NCBI RefSeq assembly: GCF_001895205.1 | Contig: NZ_BDJF01000011.1 | Coordinates: forward strand, 1-64,000 | DNA length: 64,000 nucleotides | DNA from: Vibrio injensis | Lineage (GTDB): Bacteria; Pseudomonadota; Gammaproteobacteria; Enterobacterales; Vibrionaceae | Direction: 5' to 3' | In this document: piece after piece, positions 34,001 through 43,431 of the stretch | How the letters are laid out: each line of letters opens with the position of its first letter | How positions within the stretch are numbered: the stretch's first letter is position 1 | The notes under the pieces: model-generated | What the model saw: the letters and a program-made list of their open reading frames with translations, nothing else | Database searches by the model: none | Told to the model about the DNA's origin: nothing | Made by a program: the position numbers and the translations under genes

Positions 34001-37000
34001 ATGACCGCGCGTGAAAGTTTGATGCCGGTTCTACTTGAAAAAGTATACCAGCTAATTCAAGACAAACTTGAGCTTGCTCACCAACCTCTTGTTACTCAAC
34101 TTGGTCAACACCTATTTAGTAATGTTGCGCAAGACGATCTTAGTAAACGTAATGAATCCGATTTATACGGTGCCGTGGTCAGTCTTTGGCATCATATTAA
34201 TGAGAAGAAAGCCGACCAACGTTCAGTACGTGTATTTAATCCAACCGTTAGTAAACATGGTTGGCAATCGACTCATACGATCGTTGAAATTGTCGTACCC
34301 GATACTCCTTTCCTTGTTGATTCAATCAAAATGACTTTAAGTCGTCTCGATTTAACATCGCACTTAATGCTAAACGGCCCAACGCACATCGAACGAGACA
34401 ATAACGGTGCGGTGCTGAGCATTGGTCAAGGCGCTGGCGCATTGCAATCACTTTTTCACATTGAAGTGGATAGACTAAGCAGCAAAGAAGAGATGACGGC
34501 GCTAAAAGAAGAGCTGTTAGAAATCCTCAGTGATACGGCTTTGGTCGTTCAAGACTGGAAGCCAATGGCGAGTAAGCTTGAGCAAGTGATTGAACAATTG
34601 GAAGCGGATAAAAATCATATCCCTGTCGATTCTGAACATTACCAAGAAACCCTTGTTTTCTTACGTTGGCTAGGGGCACATAATTTCACTTTCATGGGCT
34701 ACAAAGAATTTGATCTGGTCAATCATGATGATGACACCGAGCTTCGCCCTACGCCAGAAGCGGGACTAGGCCTATTCTCGGATCCCAAACGGGTTCGTGG
34801 TGTAAAATTATCACAATTTTCCGATTCTGCTCGTTTAGAAGCGAAGAAGCCTTTCTTACTGATCCTGACTAAAGGCAACAAACAGTCGCGCATTCATCGT
34901 CCAGCGTATACCGATTACATTGGTATTAAAAAATTTGATGCCAATGGTAAAGTCATCGGTGAGCATCGTTTTACGGGTTTATACACCTCAGCCGTTTATA
35001 ACCAAACGGTCGAAAGCATTCCACTGGTTCGCGAGAAGGTACAACGGATTCTTAAAGCAAGTGGCTATCGTGCAGGGTCTTATGCTTATAAGGCCCTACA
35101 TAATATTTTAGAGAACTATCCTCGCGACGAGCTTTTACAAGCGAAAGAAGAAGAGCTACTGGAAGTCGGGATGGGGGTTGTGCAGATGCAAGACCGCGAC
35201 CTGATCCGTTTATTTGTTCGCAAAGACCCCTTTGGCCGTTTCTTTAGCTGCATGGTTTATGTTACTAAAGAGCGTTACAACACCGAACTACGCCGTCAAA
35301 CACAGCGCTTATTAAAGCAGTATTTTGGTTGTGAACAAGAAGTAGAATTCACTACCTATTTTTCTGAAAGCCCGCTAGCAAGAACGCACTACATTGTGCG
35401 GGTAGAAAATAACAGTGCCAATATTGATGTTAAGAAGATAGAGCAAAATTTAATGGAAGCATCAACCAGCTGGGATGACCGTTTATCCGAAGCAATTATT
35501 GCCAATTTTGGCGAAAGTTCAGGTTTATCATTAGCCAAAGAGTATCAACGCGCTTTTCCTCGCTCTTATAAAGAAGATGTCATGCCAGGCTCAGCGGTGT
35601 CTGATATTGAACGATTAGAAGCCCTGAACGAAGAAAATAAACTCGGTATGCTATTTTATCGTCCTCAAGAAGAGGCGAAAGATTCTAAAGCAGTCCGCTT
35701 AAAACTGTATCATCGCGATGAGCCGATTCATCTGTCCGATGTGATGCCGATGCTTGAAAATCTTGGCTTGCGTGTCATCGGTGAATCACCATACGAAGTG
35801 ACGAAGACTAATGGACAAGTCTATTGGATTTTAGATTTCTCTATGCTGCATAAGAGCGAGAAGCAAGTTGATTTGCGTGAAGCACGCGATCGTTTCCAAC
35901 AAGCATTTTCAGCCATTTGGCATGGTGAATTAGAGAGTGATGGCTTTAACCGCTTAGTGCTTGGCGCTTCTTTAACCGGACGCGAGATCTCTATTTTACG
36001 CGCTTATGCACGTTACATGCGTCAAGTTGGTTTCCCGTTCAGTCAACACTATATTGAAGATACCTTAAATCATTACCCCGACTTAGCGAAAGGGTTGGTT
36101 GATCTGTTTGTGCGTCGTTTTGATCCTAAATTTAAAGGTTCACAGAAAGGTCAAGCGGAGTTGATTGCGCAATTAACCGAGCAATTGGATCATGTTGAAA
36201 GTCTCGATGATGATCGTATTCTTCGCCGCTATATGGAAATGATCTGTGCAACGTTACGTACCAACTATTTCCAAGTGGATGAAGAGCAACAACCGAAACC
36301 TTGGCTAGCTCTGAAGTTGAAACCACGGGAAATTCCTGATATTCCAGCCCCTGTTCCGGCCTTTGAAATTTTTGTCTATGCGCCGGATATGGAAGGGGTT
36401 CATCTACGTGGTGGTAAAGTTGCCCGTGGTGGTTTGCGTTGGTCTGATCGTCAAGAAGATTTCCGGACCGAGATTTTAGGCTTAGTAAAAGCCCAACAAG
36501 TCAAAAATACCGTGATTGTTCCTGTTGGAGCGAAAGGCGGTTTTGTTTGTAAGAAACAGCACTTACTAACGGGACGAGATGAAATCTTTGCCGAAGGACA
36601 ACGTTGTTACAAGCGCTTTATCCAAGCATTATTAGATGTCACCGATAATATTGTTGAAGGTGAAATAGTTCCACCACGTAATGTGATTCGTCATGATGAA
36701 GATGATCCTTATTTGGTTGTCGCTGCCGACAAAGGGACAGCGACCTTCTCTGACTTAGCAAACTCAGTATCGGCGGATTACCAATTCTGGTTAGGAGATG
36801 CCTTTGCTTCTGGTGGCTCTAATGGTTATGACCATAAAGCCATGGGCATTACCGCTCGTGGTGGTTGGGAATCGGTTAAACGTCATTTCCGTGAACTCGG
36901 TATTAACTGTCAAACGACGGATTTTACCGCGGTCGGTATCGGTGATATGGCGGGCGATGTGTTTGGTAATGGTATGTTGTTATCGCAACATATTCGTTTA

Positions 37001-38842
37001 CAAGCCGCTTTTAACCATCTGCATATCTTTATTGATCCAAGTCCAGATGCTCAAAAGAGCTGGCAAGAGCGGCAACGTCTGTTCCAATTACCTCGCTCTA
37101 GCTGGGAAGATTATGACCCAAGCTTGATCTCGCAAGGTGGCGGCGTTTTCTCACGCAAAGCGAAATCAATCACGCTCAGCCCTGAAATACAAAAGATGCT
37201 TGGTACTAAGAAAGCGTCAGCTGCTCCTAATGAACTGATCAAGATGATCCTGAAAATGCAGGTTGATCTTCTGTGGAATGGTGGGATCGGCACTTATATT
37301 AAGTCCTCGAAAGAATCGCATGCCGATGTTGGCGATAGAGCGAATGATGCACTGCGTATTGACGGTCGTGAAGTCAAAGCGAAAATTATTGGTGAAGGCG
37401 GCAACTTAGGTATGACTCAGCAAGGGCGGGTAGAATACGCGCTCACTGGTGGGCGAGTGAATACCGATTTCGTTGACAACGTAGGTGGGGTTGATTGCTC
37501 GGATAATGAAGTCAATATTAAGATCTTCTTGAATGGTTTAGTTGCCAATGGCGATCTAACCGTAAAACAGCGCAACCAAATCCTAGAATCCATGGAAGAG
37601 GAAGTCGGTGAAATTGTTATTGAAGATGCTTACACTCAATCAGAGTCTATTTCGGTGACCGAGCAATTGGGCGTTGAGGTGGTTAAAGAGCAAATTCGTT
37701 TTATTCACCACATGGAGAAAACGGGCTATCTTGACCGAGCCTTAGAGCATATTCCTGATGACGAAACGTTGTTAGAAAGAGAGAAACAAGGTTTTGCATT
37801 AACTCGACCAGAGCTTGCCGTGCTGGTGGCCTATGGAAAAATGGCCTTAAAAGAGGAGTTGGCTTGTGATGAGATAGCTAATGATCAGTTCCATGCGCAG
37901 CAATTGATTCAGTACTTCCCATCAAAGTTACGTGGTGACTATTCGCAGCAGATGCACAACCATCCACTGCGCAAAGAAATCATTGCCACCGCGTTAGCTA
38001 ACCAAATGGTTAATGAAATGGGCTGCAATTTTGTGACGCGTTTGCAAGAAGAGACTGGAGCTAGCGTCACGGATATAGCTCATTCTTATGCCGCTGCACG
38101 TGAAATCTTCGAACTTGGCAACGTATTGCAGCAAGTTCGCTCGTTGGATAATCAAGCCACTGCGAGTGCTCAATATCAAGTGATGTTCCAAGTTCGTCGA
38201 ACGTTACGTCGACTCTCTCGCTGGTTGCTGCGTAATCGCACTGGAAAACAGTCCGTACAAGCGCTCATTGATCAGTACCAATCGGATGTACGCAGTATTA
38301 CTCGTCAGTTAGATACTTTGCTGGTGGCTGATGAAGTTGCTGAACATGATCTGCTGGCGAATAGCTGGATAGAGCAAGGCATCAATTCGGATTTAGCGCA
38401 TTATGTTGCTCGTCTATCCAGTCTTTACTCTGTACTGGATATATCCACAGTCTCTCATGAGAAGGCGATTCCAGTTGAGCATGTCGCTAAATTATACTTT
38501 AATTTGGGTGATCGTCTGTCGATTCATTGGTTCTTAAAACAGATTAATAACCAAGCGGTTGAAAATAACTGGCAGGCATTGGCAAGAGCGGCATTTAGAG
38601 AAGATCTCGACTGGCAGCAGCGTCAATTAACAGCGCAAGTGCTCAATGCGGTCAATGGTTCAGAGACTGCCGATGTCATTCATGCTCTGCAACGTTGGAT
38701 GGACAATAACAGCATTTCATTGCAGCGTTGGGAAAACATTCTTAATGAATTTAAAGTGGGCTCGGTTCATGAGTTTGCTAAGTTTTCAGTAGCGATGCGT
38801 GAATTGATGTTGCTCAACTTAAATTGTGTGGCGACCGAATAA
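34001..38842 (+). CDS. gdhB: NAD-specific glutamate dehydrogenase, 180-kDa class
   Basis: At 1613 residues this is the large class of NAD-dependent glutamate dehydrogenase, which oxidises glutamate to 2-oxoglutarate and ammonia and serves catabolism. A long N-terminal region with ACT-like segments precedes the catalytic core at about 800-1330. That core contains KVARGGLRWSDR, VPVGAKGGFV with the catalytic lysine region, GIGDMAGDVFGNG and the late Rossmann segment AKIIGEGGNLGMTQ. A C-terminal helical part follows. The ATG at 34001 has GGAG six bases upstream; TTG at 33989 would lie before that site. The gene stands alone and ends at the terminator before pyrD. Symbol follows common usage and may differ between databases. 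Confidence 0.95.
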   Translation: MTARESLMPVLLEKVYQLIQDKLELAHQPLVTQLGQHLFSNVAQDDLSKRNESDLYGAVVSLWHHINEKKADQRSVRVFNPTVSKHGWQSTHTIVEIVVPDTPFLVDSIKMTLSRLDLTSHLMLNGPTHIERDNNGAVLSIGQGAGALQSLFHIEVDRLSSKEEMTALKEELLEILSDTALVVQDWKPMASKLEQVIEQLEADKNHIPVDSEHYQETLVFLRWLGAHNFTFMGYKEFDLVNHDDDTELRPTPEAGLGLFSDPKRVRGVKLSQFSDSARLEAKKPFLLILTKGNKQSRIHRPAYTDYIGIKKFDANGKVIGEHRFTGLYTSAVYNQTVESIPLVREKVQRILKASGYRAGSYAYKALHNILENYPRDELLQAKEEELLEVGMGVVQMQDRDLIRLFVRKDPFGRFFSCMVYVTKERYNTELRRQTQRLLKQYFGCEQEVEFTTYFSESPLARTHYIVRVENNSANIDVKKIEQNLMEASTSWDDRLSEAIIANFGESSGLSLAKEYQRAFPRSYKEDVMPGSAVSDIERLEALNEENKLGMLFYRPQEEAKDSKAVRLKLYHRDEPIHLSDVMPMLENLGLRVIGESPYEVTKTNGQVYWILDFSMLHKSEKQVDLREARDRFQQAFSAIWHGELESDGFNRLVLGASLTGREISILRAYARYMRQVGFPFSQHYIEDTLNHYPDLAKGLVDLFVRRFDPKFKGSQKGQAELIAQLTEQLDHVESLDDDRILRRYMEMICATLRTNYFQVDEEQQPKPWLALKLKPREIPDIPAPVPAFEIFVYAPDMEGVHLRGGKVARGGLRWSDRQEDFRTEILGLVKAQQVKNTVIVPVGAKGGFVCKKQHLLTGRDEIFAEGQRCYKRFIQALLDVTDNIVEGEIVPPRNVIRHDEDDPYLVVAADKGTATFSDLANSVSADYQFWLGDAFASGGSNGYDHKAMGITARGGWESVKRHFRELGINCQTTDFTAVGIGDMAGDVFGNGMLLSQHIRLQAAFNHLHIFIDPSPDAQKSWQERQRLFQLPRSSWEDYDPSLISQGGGVFSRKAKSITLSPEIQKMLGTKKASAAPNELIKMILKMQVDLLWNGGIGTYIKSSKESHADVGDRANDALRIDGREVKAKIIGEGGNLGMTQQGRVEYALTGGRVNTDFVDNVGGVDCSDNEVNIKIFLNGLVANGDLTVKQRNQILESMEEEVGEIVIEDAYTQSESISVTEQLGVEVVKEQIRFIHHMEKTGYLDRALEHIPDDETLLEREKQGFALTRPELAVLVAYGKMALKEELACDEIANDQFHAQQLIQYFPSKLRGDYSQQMHNHPLRKEIIATALANQMVNEMGCNFVTRLQEETGASVTDIAHSYAAAREIFELGNVLQQVRSLDNQATASAQYQVMFQVRRTLRRLSRWLLRNRTGKQSVQALIDQYQSDVRSITRQLDTLLVADEVAEHDLLANSWIEQGINSDLAHYVARLSSLYSVLDISTVSHEKAIPVEHVAKLYFNLGDRLSIHWFLKQINNQAVENNWQALARAAFREDLDWQQRQLTAQVLNAVNGSETADVIHALQRWMDNNSISLQRWENILNEFKVGSVHEFAKFSVAMRELMLLNLNCVATE

Positions 38843-38877
38843 GCATTGAATTGTGTTACGAATAGGTCAATAATAAT

Positions 38878-38903
38878 GCCCCGTTTATACGGGGCTTTTT
38901 TTT
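38878..38903 (+). terminator. Terminator after gdhB, abutting the pyrD ribosome site
   Basis: GCCCCGT, a TTAT loop and ACGGGGC are followed by eight T. The pyrD ribosome site (GGAGG) begins within two bases of the T run, so pyrD needs either read-through or a promoter overlapping this hairpin. Confidence 0.8.
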
Positions 38904-38913
38904 CGGAGGCACA

Positions 38914-39924
38914 ATGCTTTACCGCTTAGCCAGAGCTGGCTTTTTTCAATTGGATGCTGAAAGGGCGCATGATCTCGCCATTCAAAATTTCAAACGTTTT
39001 ACCGGTACACCGCTTGATCTCTTCTATCGTCAACACCTTCCTCATCGTCCTGTCGAATGCATGGGACTCACCTTTAAAAATCCTGTTGGTTTAGCCGCTG
39101 GGCTCGACAAAAATGGCGAATGTATCGATGCTTTTGCCGCGATGGGCTTTGGATTTATTGAAGTGGGCACGGTGACACCTAAACCACAACTTGGTAATGA
39201 TAAGCCACGATTATTTCGCTTAGTTCATGCGGAAGGCATTATCAATCGAATGGGCTTTAATAATCTAGGTGTTGATCATTTAGTCGAGAAAGTAAAGCAA
39301 GCGAATTATGATGGCATCATTGGAATTAATATTGGAAAAAATAAAGACACGCCAATTGAAAAGGGAGCTGAAGATTATTTAATCTGCATGGAGAAGGTGT
39401 ATCCTCATGCAGGTTATATCGCGGTAAATATTTCTTCACCTAATACACCAGGATTACGAACGTTACAATATGGTGAAGCTCTAGATGAGTTGCTCGGTGT
39501 CTTAAAGCAGAAGCAGACCGCTCTCGCTGAGTTGCACAATAAATATGTACCTCTCGCATTAAAAATTGCTCCAGATTTAACCGATGATGAATTGCAGCAA
39601 ATTTGCCAATCTTTACTCAAGTACAATATTGATGGGGTAATCGCCACCAATACCACTTTAGATCGTTCTTTAGTGGAAGGCATGAAGTTTGCCAATGAGG
39701 CAGGGGGACTGAGTGGCCGTCCACTGCAATCACGCAGTACTGAAGTTGTAAAACTACTGTATCAACAACTCGGTGAACAAATTCCAATTATTGGTGTGGG
39801 TGGCGTGGATAGCTATGTGGCAGCGAAAGAAAAATTACTCGCCGGTGCTAAGTTAGTCCAAGTGTACAGTGGCTTTATTTATCATGGCCCTAAATTGGTC
39901 AGTGATATCGTAAAGAACTTATAA
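38914..39924 (+). CDS. pyrD: Dihydroorotate dehydrogenase (quinone), class 2
   Basis: The 336-residue membrane-associated flavoprotein oxidises dihydroorotate to orotate with quinone in pyrimidine synthesis. The N-terminal helix that binds the membrane ([20 protein letters not shown]), the FMN/active-site block [14 protein letters not shown] near 55 and the catalytic serine in [11 protein letters not shown] near 175 identify class 2. GGAGG lies seven bases upstream. zapC follows after a terminator, as in E. coli. Confidence 0.97.
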   Translation: MLYRLARAGFFQLDAERAHDLAIQNFKRFTGTPLDLFYRQHLPHRPVECMGLTFKNPVGLAAGLDKNGECIDAFAAMGFGFIEVGTVTPKPQLGNDKPRLFRLVHAEGIINRMGFNNLGVDHLVEKVKQANYDGIIGINIGKNKDTPIEKGAEDYLICMEKVYPHAGYIAVNISSPNTPGLRTLQYGEALDELLGVLKQKQTALAELHNKYVPLALKIAPDLTDDELQQICQSLLKYNIDGVIATNTTLDRSLVEGMKFANEAGGLSGRPLQSRSTEVVKLLYQQLGEQIPIIGVGGVDSYVAAKEKLLAGAKLVQVYSGFIYHGPKLVSDIVKNL

Positions 39925-39970
39925 CGAATTGAATTAGGTTCTGATTTTTTAAAAGTGACAAGGTGACATA

Positions 39971-40006
39971 AAGAGGAAGTGAGTAACTCATTTCCTCTTT
40001 TTTTTT
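39971..40006 (+). terminator. Intrinsic terminator after pyrD
   Basis: AAGAGGAAGTGAG and CTCATTTCCTCTT (one G-T pair) flank a TAA loop, followed by a T run to 40006. Confidence 0.85.
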
Positions 40007-40089
40007 ATTCCATGCTTCCTAGAATGCACTAATAGGTAAGAAATTTTTATCTGATTGGTTTGATTATCAGCAAATAGAGAGCCGGAATA

Positions 40090-40635
40090 ATGCTAAAGCC
40101 CAGTGATAAATGGAGTTGGTACTATTCAGATAGTGAAGGCTATTTGATGCTGGACCTTGGACAAGAGATGGTCTTTCGTACCAATCTGAGTCGCAACCTA
40201 TTGGTGGATTCAGCTTTCTCAAATCCTTCATTTACAGTTGATGATGCTTCCGATTACCAAACCTATAAAGAACGAGTCAGTGGCCTTCAACTCACTGAGC
40301 CTCGTCAAGTCGAGTTGGCACTGTATTGCGTAGCGGCGAAGCGTTTCCATAAGCCAGTGCAGCCAAAGAGCTGGTTTTTTGATTATCAATCAGCTACTGA
40401 CATTAAACCTGAAGAGGGTGATATCGTTAGTTTAGTGAACAGCTTTAATCAAGGTTTTTTTATCGTACTTGAGGTTGGAGAGAGTGCGAGTTTATGTGTA
40501 TTAATAGAGTTAGCGCCATTTACATTAAGCAGTACGAAGCAATTAGAGTTTGGACAAGTGATTAAGGTCATGCATGATCGAATGTCTATCGCCAATCATA
40601 TCCTTCAGCCAGAGCGAGTTGCTTTGGTTAGTTAA
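40090..40635 (+). CDS. zapC: Cell-division protein ZapC
   Basis: The 181-residue protein matches ZapC: KPSDKWSWYYSDSEGYLMLDLG at the N-terminus, FTVDDASDY, PKSWFF and the C-terminal KVMHDRMSIANH all have counterparts in E. coli YcbW in the same order. ZapC binds FtsZ and promotes lateral bundling of protofilaments at the cytoplasmic division ring. Position between pyrD and rlmKL is the same as in E. coli, except that ycbX is missing. Confidence 0.92.
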   Translation: MLKPSDKWSWYYSDSEGYLMLDLGQEMVFRTNLSRNLLVDSAFSNPSFTVDDASDYQTYKERVSGLQLTEPRQVELALYCVAAKRFHKPVQPKSWFFDYQSATDIKPEEGDIVSLVNSFNQGFFIVLEVGESASLCVLIELAPFTLSSTKQLEFGQVIKVMHDRMSIANHILQPERVALVS

Positions 40636-40670
40636 TCTCCTCACTATTTCGTTCCTTTGTTTTATTTCCC

Positions 40671-40694
40671 ATCGGCATTCTGCCGATTTTTTTT
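40671..40694 (+). terminator. Intrinsic terminator after zapC
   Basis: ATCGGCA and TGCCGAT flank a TTC loop and are followed by seven or more T. Confidence 0.88.
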
Positions 40695-41187
40695 GCCTCT
40701 AGTTTACTAAAAACGCTCACCGAGCATTTTTTATCGACGGAAAGAGCGCGATATTCTGCGCAAAATTGAGCAATTAATTTCCTAAAAGTTACACAAATGA
40801 AGGGGGCTAATTAAGCGGTAAGGCCTAAAAACTTCCTTGTTTGCGCCCAAATGGCGTTTTATTACAACCAATAACCAGCTCTGGTATAGTCCAGATTGGC
40901 AGTGAATAAATACTCACTTCGTTGTTGGAGCAATAAAAACGTTGCTGATAAATGAGTAATATCAGTCAAGAAAATTATTAACGGATAGCCATCAGTGATG
41001 TTGTAGTAAGTTTGTATCAGATAGAGTTGTCTTTACTTGAACAGTTGCCATGCTAAGGGGTTTAGATATCGATAAAGAGTTAAGCCATGAATAGGGATGA
41101 TTTTTTGTAAAATGCTCTGTTTAACTTTAGGAATGACCTTTAATGTCAGTTATAATCTGAGGCCATTTTTACCAGTTAAAGAACCTT
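40695..41187. other. Intergenic region upstream of rlmKL
   Basis: About 490 bp without a supported gene. A small hairpin (GCTC-ACC-GAGC) with flanking A and T tracts lies near 40716-40733 and could terminate in either direction. A promoter-like pair TTACAA (40862-40867) and TATAGT (40885-40890), 17 bp apart, would start a leader of nearly 300 nt before rlmKL or a separate small RNA. A second TATAAT lies at 41151, but I see no good -35 for it. Confidence 0.4.
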
Positions 41188-43335
41188 ATGAATCAATATC
41201 TAGCAGTAACCTCAAACGGCCTTGAAAATCTATTAGCCGAAGAACTCACACAATTAGGCATCACTAATGTAAAACCCGTTCAGGCTGGGGTGAAATTTAC
41301 CGCTTCCAATGAACAGATTTACCGTTGCTGTTTATGGAGTCGATTAGCTTCTCGATTTGTTCGCGTTGTTGCCGAGTTTGCCTGCCAAAATGATATGGAC
41401 TTATACCTTTCCGCTAGTGCGATTAACTGGGTTAATCATTTTCATAGTTCGAAGCAGTTTGTCGTCGACTTTAATGGAACTAACCGTGAAATTCGTAATA
41501 GCCAGTATGGTGCGATGAAGGTTAAAGATGCGATTGTTGATTGTTTTACTAAGAAAAACTTGCCACGCCCTTCGATCAATAAAGAGCAACCCGATGTAAG
41601 AATTCACGTTCGTTTACATAAAGATAAAGCGCTACTTGGTATTGATATGGTAGGAGCGGGTTTACATATTCGTGGTTACCGCCCTGAATCGGGTAGAGCT
41701 CCATTGCGAGAAACATTAGCGGCGGCGATAGTATTACGTAGTGGCTGGGAAAGTACCAAACCTTTACTCGATCCAATGTGTGGTTCTGGTACCTTATTGA
41801 TTGAAGCTGCGATGATGGCGGCGAATATTGCTCCGGGTTTAAAAAGAGCCAAATGGTGTTTTGAAGCATTAGAAGATTTTCAACCAGAGCTGTGGGCAGA
41901 AGTGAAAGCTGAAGCAACGGTGCAAGCGAGAAAGGGTGTCAAGAAAACTGACGCAAGGTTTTTCGGCTTTGATAATGACAGCCGTGTTTTACAAATGGCT
42001 AAAGACAACGCACGTCGAGCCGGTGTAGAGAGCTTAATTCAATTTGACGTTGGTGATGCTGCGAAGTTGACTCGTCCTGCAGAGTTTACTCAGGGAGTGA
42101 TCATTTGTAATCCACCTTATGGTGAGCGATTAGGCACTCATCCCGGTCTTATTGCCTTGTACACGGCCTTCGGCGCTCAATTAAAAACAGAGTTTGGCGG
42201 CTGCCAAGCCTCTATTTTCTCTGGTTCGGATGAGTTATTAAGCTGTTTGCGCATGCGAGCAGAAAAACAGTTTAAATTAAATAATGGTGCGTTACCTTGT
42301 CACCAAAAGAATTACCTGATTGCTGAGCGGGAGCAGGCTCAATTAGAGGGGATGCAGCAAGCTCCGACGCAGCAGATTGCGCCTGATTTTTCCAATCGTT
42401 TGAAAAAAAATCTCGCTAAAATTGCCAAATGGGCTAAACGCGAAGGCTTAGACTGCTATCGTATTTATGATGCAGATTTGCCTGAATATAACGTTGCAAT
42501 TGACGTTTATGTGGATCAATTGGTCATCCAAGAGTATGCACCACCGAAAACCATTCCTGAAGAAACCGCCAAACGTCGTTTAACCGATATTATCCGTGCT
42601 GCGATTCAAGTAACGGGCATTGATGCCAACAAGGTCGTATTAAAAGTCCGTGAACGTCAAAAAGGCAGTGCTCAGTATCAAAAGATGGCTCAACAATCTC
42701 AAACCTTTGCGGTTAACGAGTATGGTGTCAAATTGTTGGTCAATCTGCATGATTACCTCGATACTGGTTTATTCCTCGACCATAAGCTGACGCGTCGCCG
42801 TTTAGGTCAAATGGCGAAAGGATGCGACTTCTTAAATCTCTTTGCTTATACCGGCTCGGCAACCGTACACGCTGCGTGTGGTGGGGCTAAGTCGACCACG
42901 ACCGTTGATATGTCAAATACCTATCTAGAATGGGCAAAAGAGAACATGAAGCTCAATGGTCAAGTAGGAAGACAGCACCAGTTTGAACAAGCTGACTGTT
43001 TACAATGGCTAGATAATGCCAAAGGCCAGTATGATCTTATTTTTATTGATCCACCGACTTTTTCTAATTCGAAGCGAATGGAACAGTCGTTTGATGTGCA
43101 AAGAGACCATATTTTATTGATGAAGAATCTTAAGCGTATTCTGCGCCCAGGTGGCACTATAGTTTTCTCAAATAATAAGCGTCATTTCAAAATGGACATG
43201 GACTCGCTGCAAGAGCTTGGTTTATTGGCGCAAAATATATCAACTCAAACACTGCCAATGGATTTCGAGCGTAACAAGCAAATCCATAACTGCTGGTTAA
43301 TCACTCATCAACCGCAGCAACCTGGTTTAGTGTGA
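41188..43335 (+). CDS. rlmL: Bifunctional 23S rRNA methyltransferase RlmKL
   Basis: The 715-residue fusion makes m2G2445 (RlmL part) and m7G2069 (RlmK part) in 23S rRNA. The N-terminal THUMP domain covers about 45-155. The RlmL methyltransferase has [14 protein letters not shown] near 195 and the NPPYGERLG catalytic motif near 310. The RlmK part has [14 protein letters not shown] near 555 and [11 protein letters not shown] near 620. Length and domain order match E. coli RlmKL (YcbY). uup follows about 95 bp later. Confidence 0.96.
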   Translation: MNQYLAVTSNGLENLLAEELTQLGITNVKPVQAGVKFTASNEQIYRCCLWSRLASRFVRVVAEFACQNDMDLYLSASAINWVNHFHSSKQFVVDFNGTNREIRNSQYGAMKVKDAIVDCFTKKNLPRPSINKEQPDVRIHVRLHKDKALLGIDMVGAGLHIRGYRPESGRAPLRETLAAAIVLRSGWESTKPLLDPMCGSGTLLIEAAMMAANIAPGLKRAKWCFEALEDFQPELWAEVKAEATVQARKGVKKTDARFFGFDNDSRVLQMAKDNARRAGVESLIQFDVGDAAKLTRPAEFTQGVIICNPPYGERLGTHPGLIALYTAFGAQLKTEFGGCQASIFSGSDELLSCLRMRAEKQFKLNNGALPCHQKNYLIAEREQAQLEGMQQAPTQQIAPDFSNRLKKNLAKIAKWAKREGLDCYRIYDADLPEYNVAIDVYVDQLVIQEYAPPKTIPEETAKRRLTDIIRAAIQVTGIDANKVVLKVRERQKGSAQYQKMAQQSQTFAVNEYGVKLLVNLHDYLDTGLFLDHKLTRRRLGQMAKGCDFLNLFAYTGSATVHAACGGAKSTTTVDMSNTYLEWAKENMKLNGQVGRQHQFEQADCLQWLDNAKGQYDLIFIDPPTFSNSKRMEQSFDVQRDHILLMKNLKRILRPGGTIVFSNNKRHFKMDMDSLQELGLLAQNISTQTLPMDFERNKQIHNCWLITHQPQQPGLV

Positions 43336-43341
43336 TTTTAA

Positions 43342-43354
43342 GTGACAATGTAAC
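43342..43354. promoter_or_regulatory. matS-like sequence (12 of 13)
   Basis: GTGACAATGTAAC departs from GTGACRNYGTCAC at one arm position. It lies between rlmKL and uup. Single arm mismatches are common by chance, so binding by MatP is uncertain. Confidence 0.3.
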
Positions 43355-43431
43355 CAATGTTCAGCTTACTTGGTGGAGATATTCTCTTCACCTTGTTGTT
43401 TTAATCAATTAACTCAGTGGTTTGAAAAAAC

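Noticed and set aside
36798..37127. 109-codon ORF on the plus strand inside gdhB
   Set aside because: Shadow frame of the conserved glutamate dehydrogenase core; composition is not protein-like.
39955..39967. GTGACAAGGTGAC near the pyrD terminator considered as matS
   Set aside because: Two mismatches, and the right half is a direct rather than an inverted copy of the arm.
41576..41917. 113-codon ORF on the minus strand inside rlmKL
   Set aside because: Lies fully inside a well-conserved methyltransferase gene in another frame, with no ribosome site or recognisable domain.
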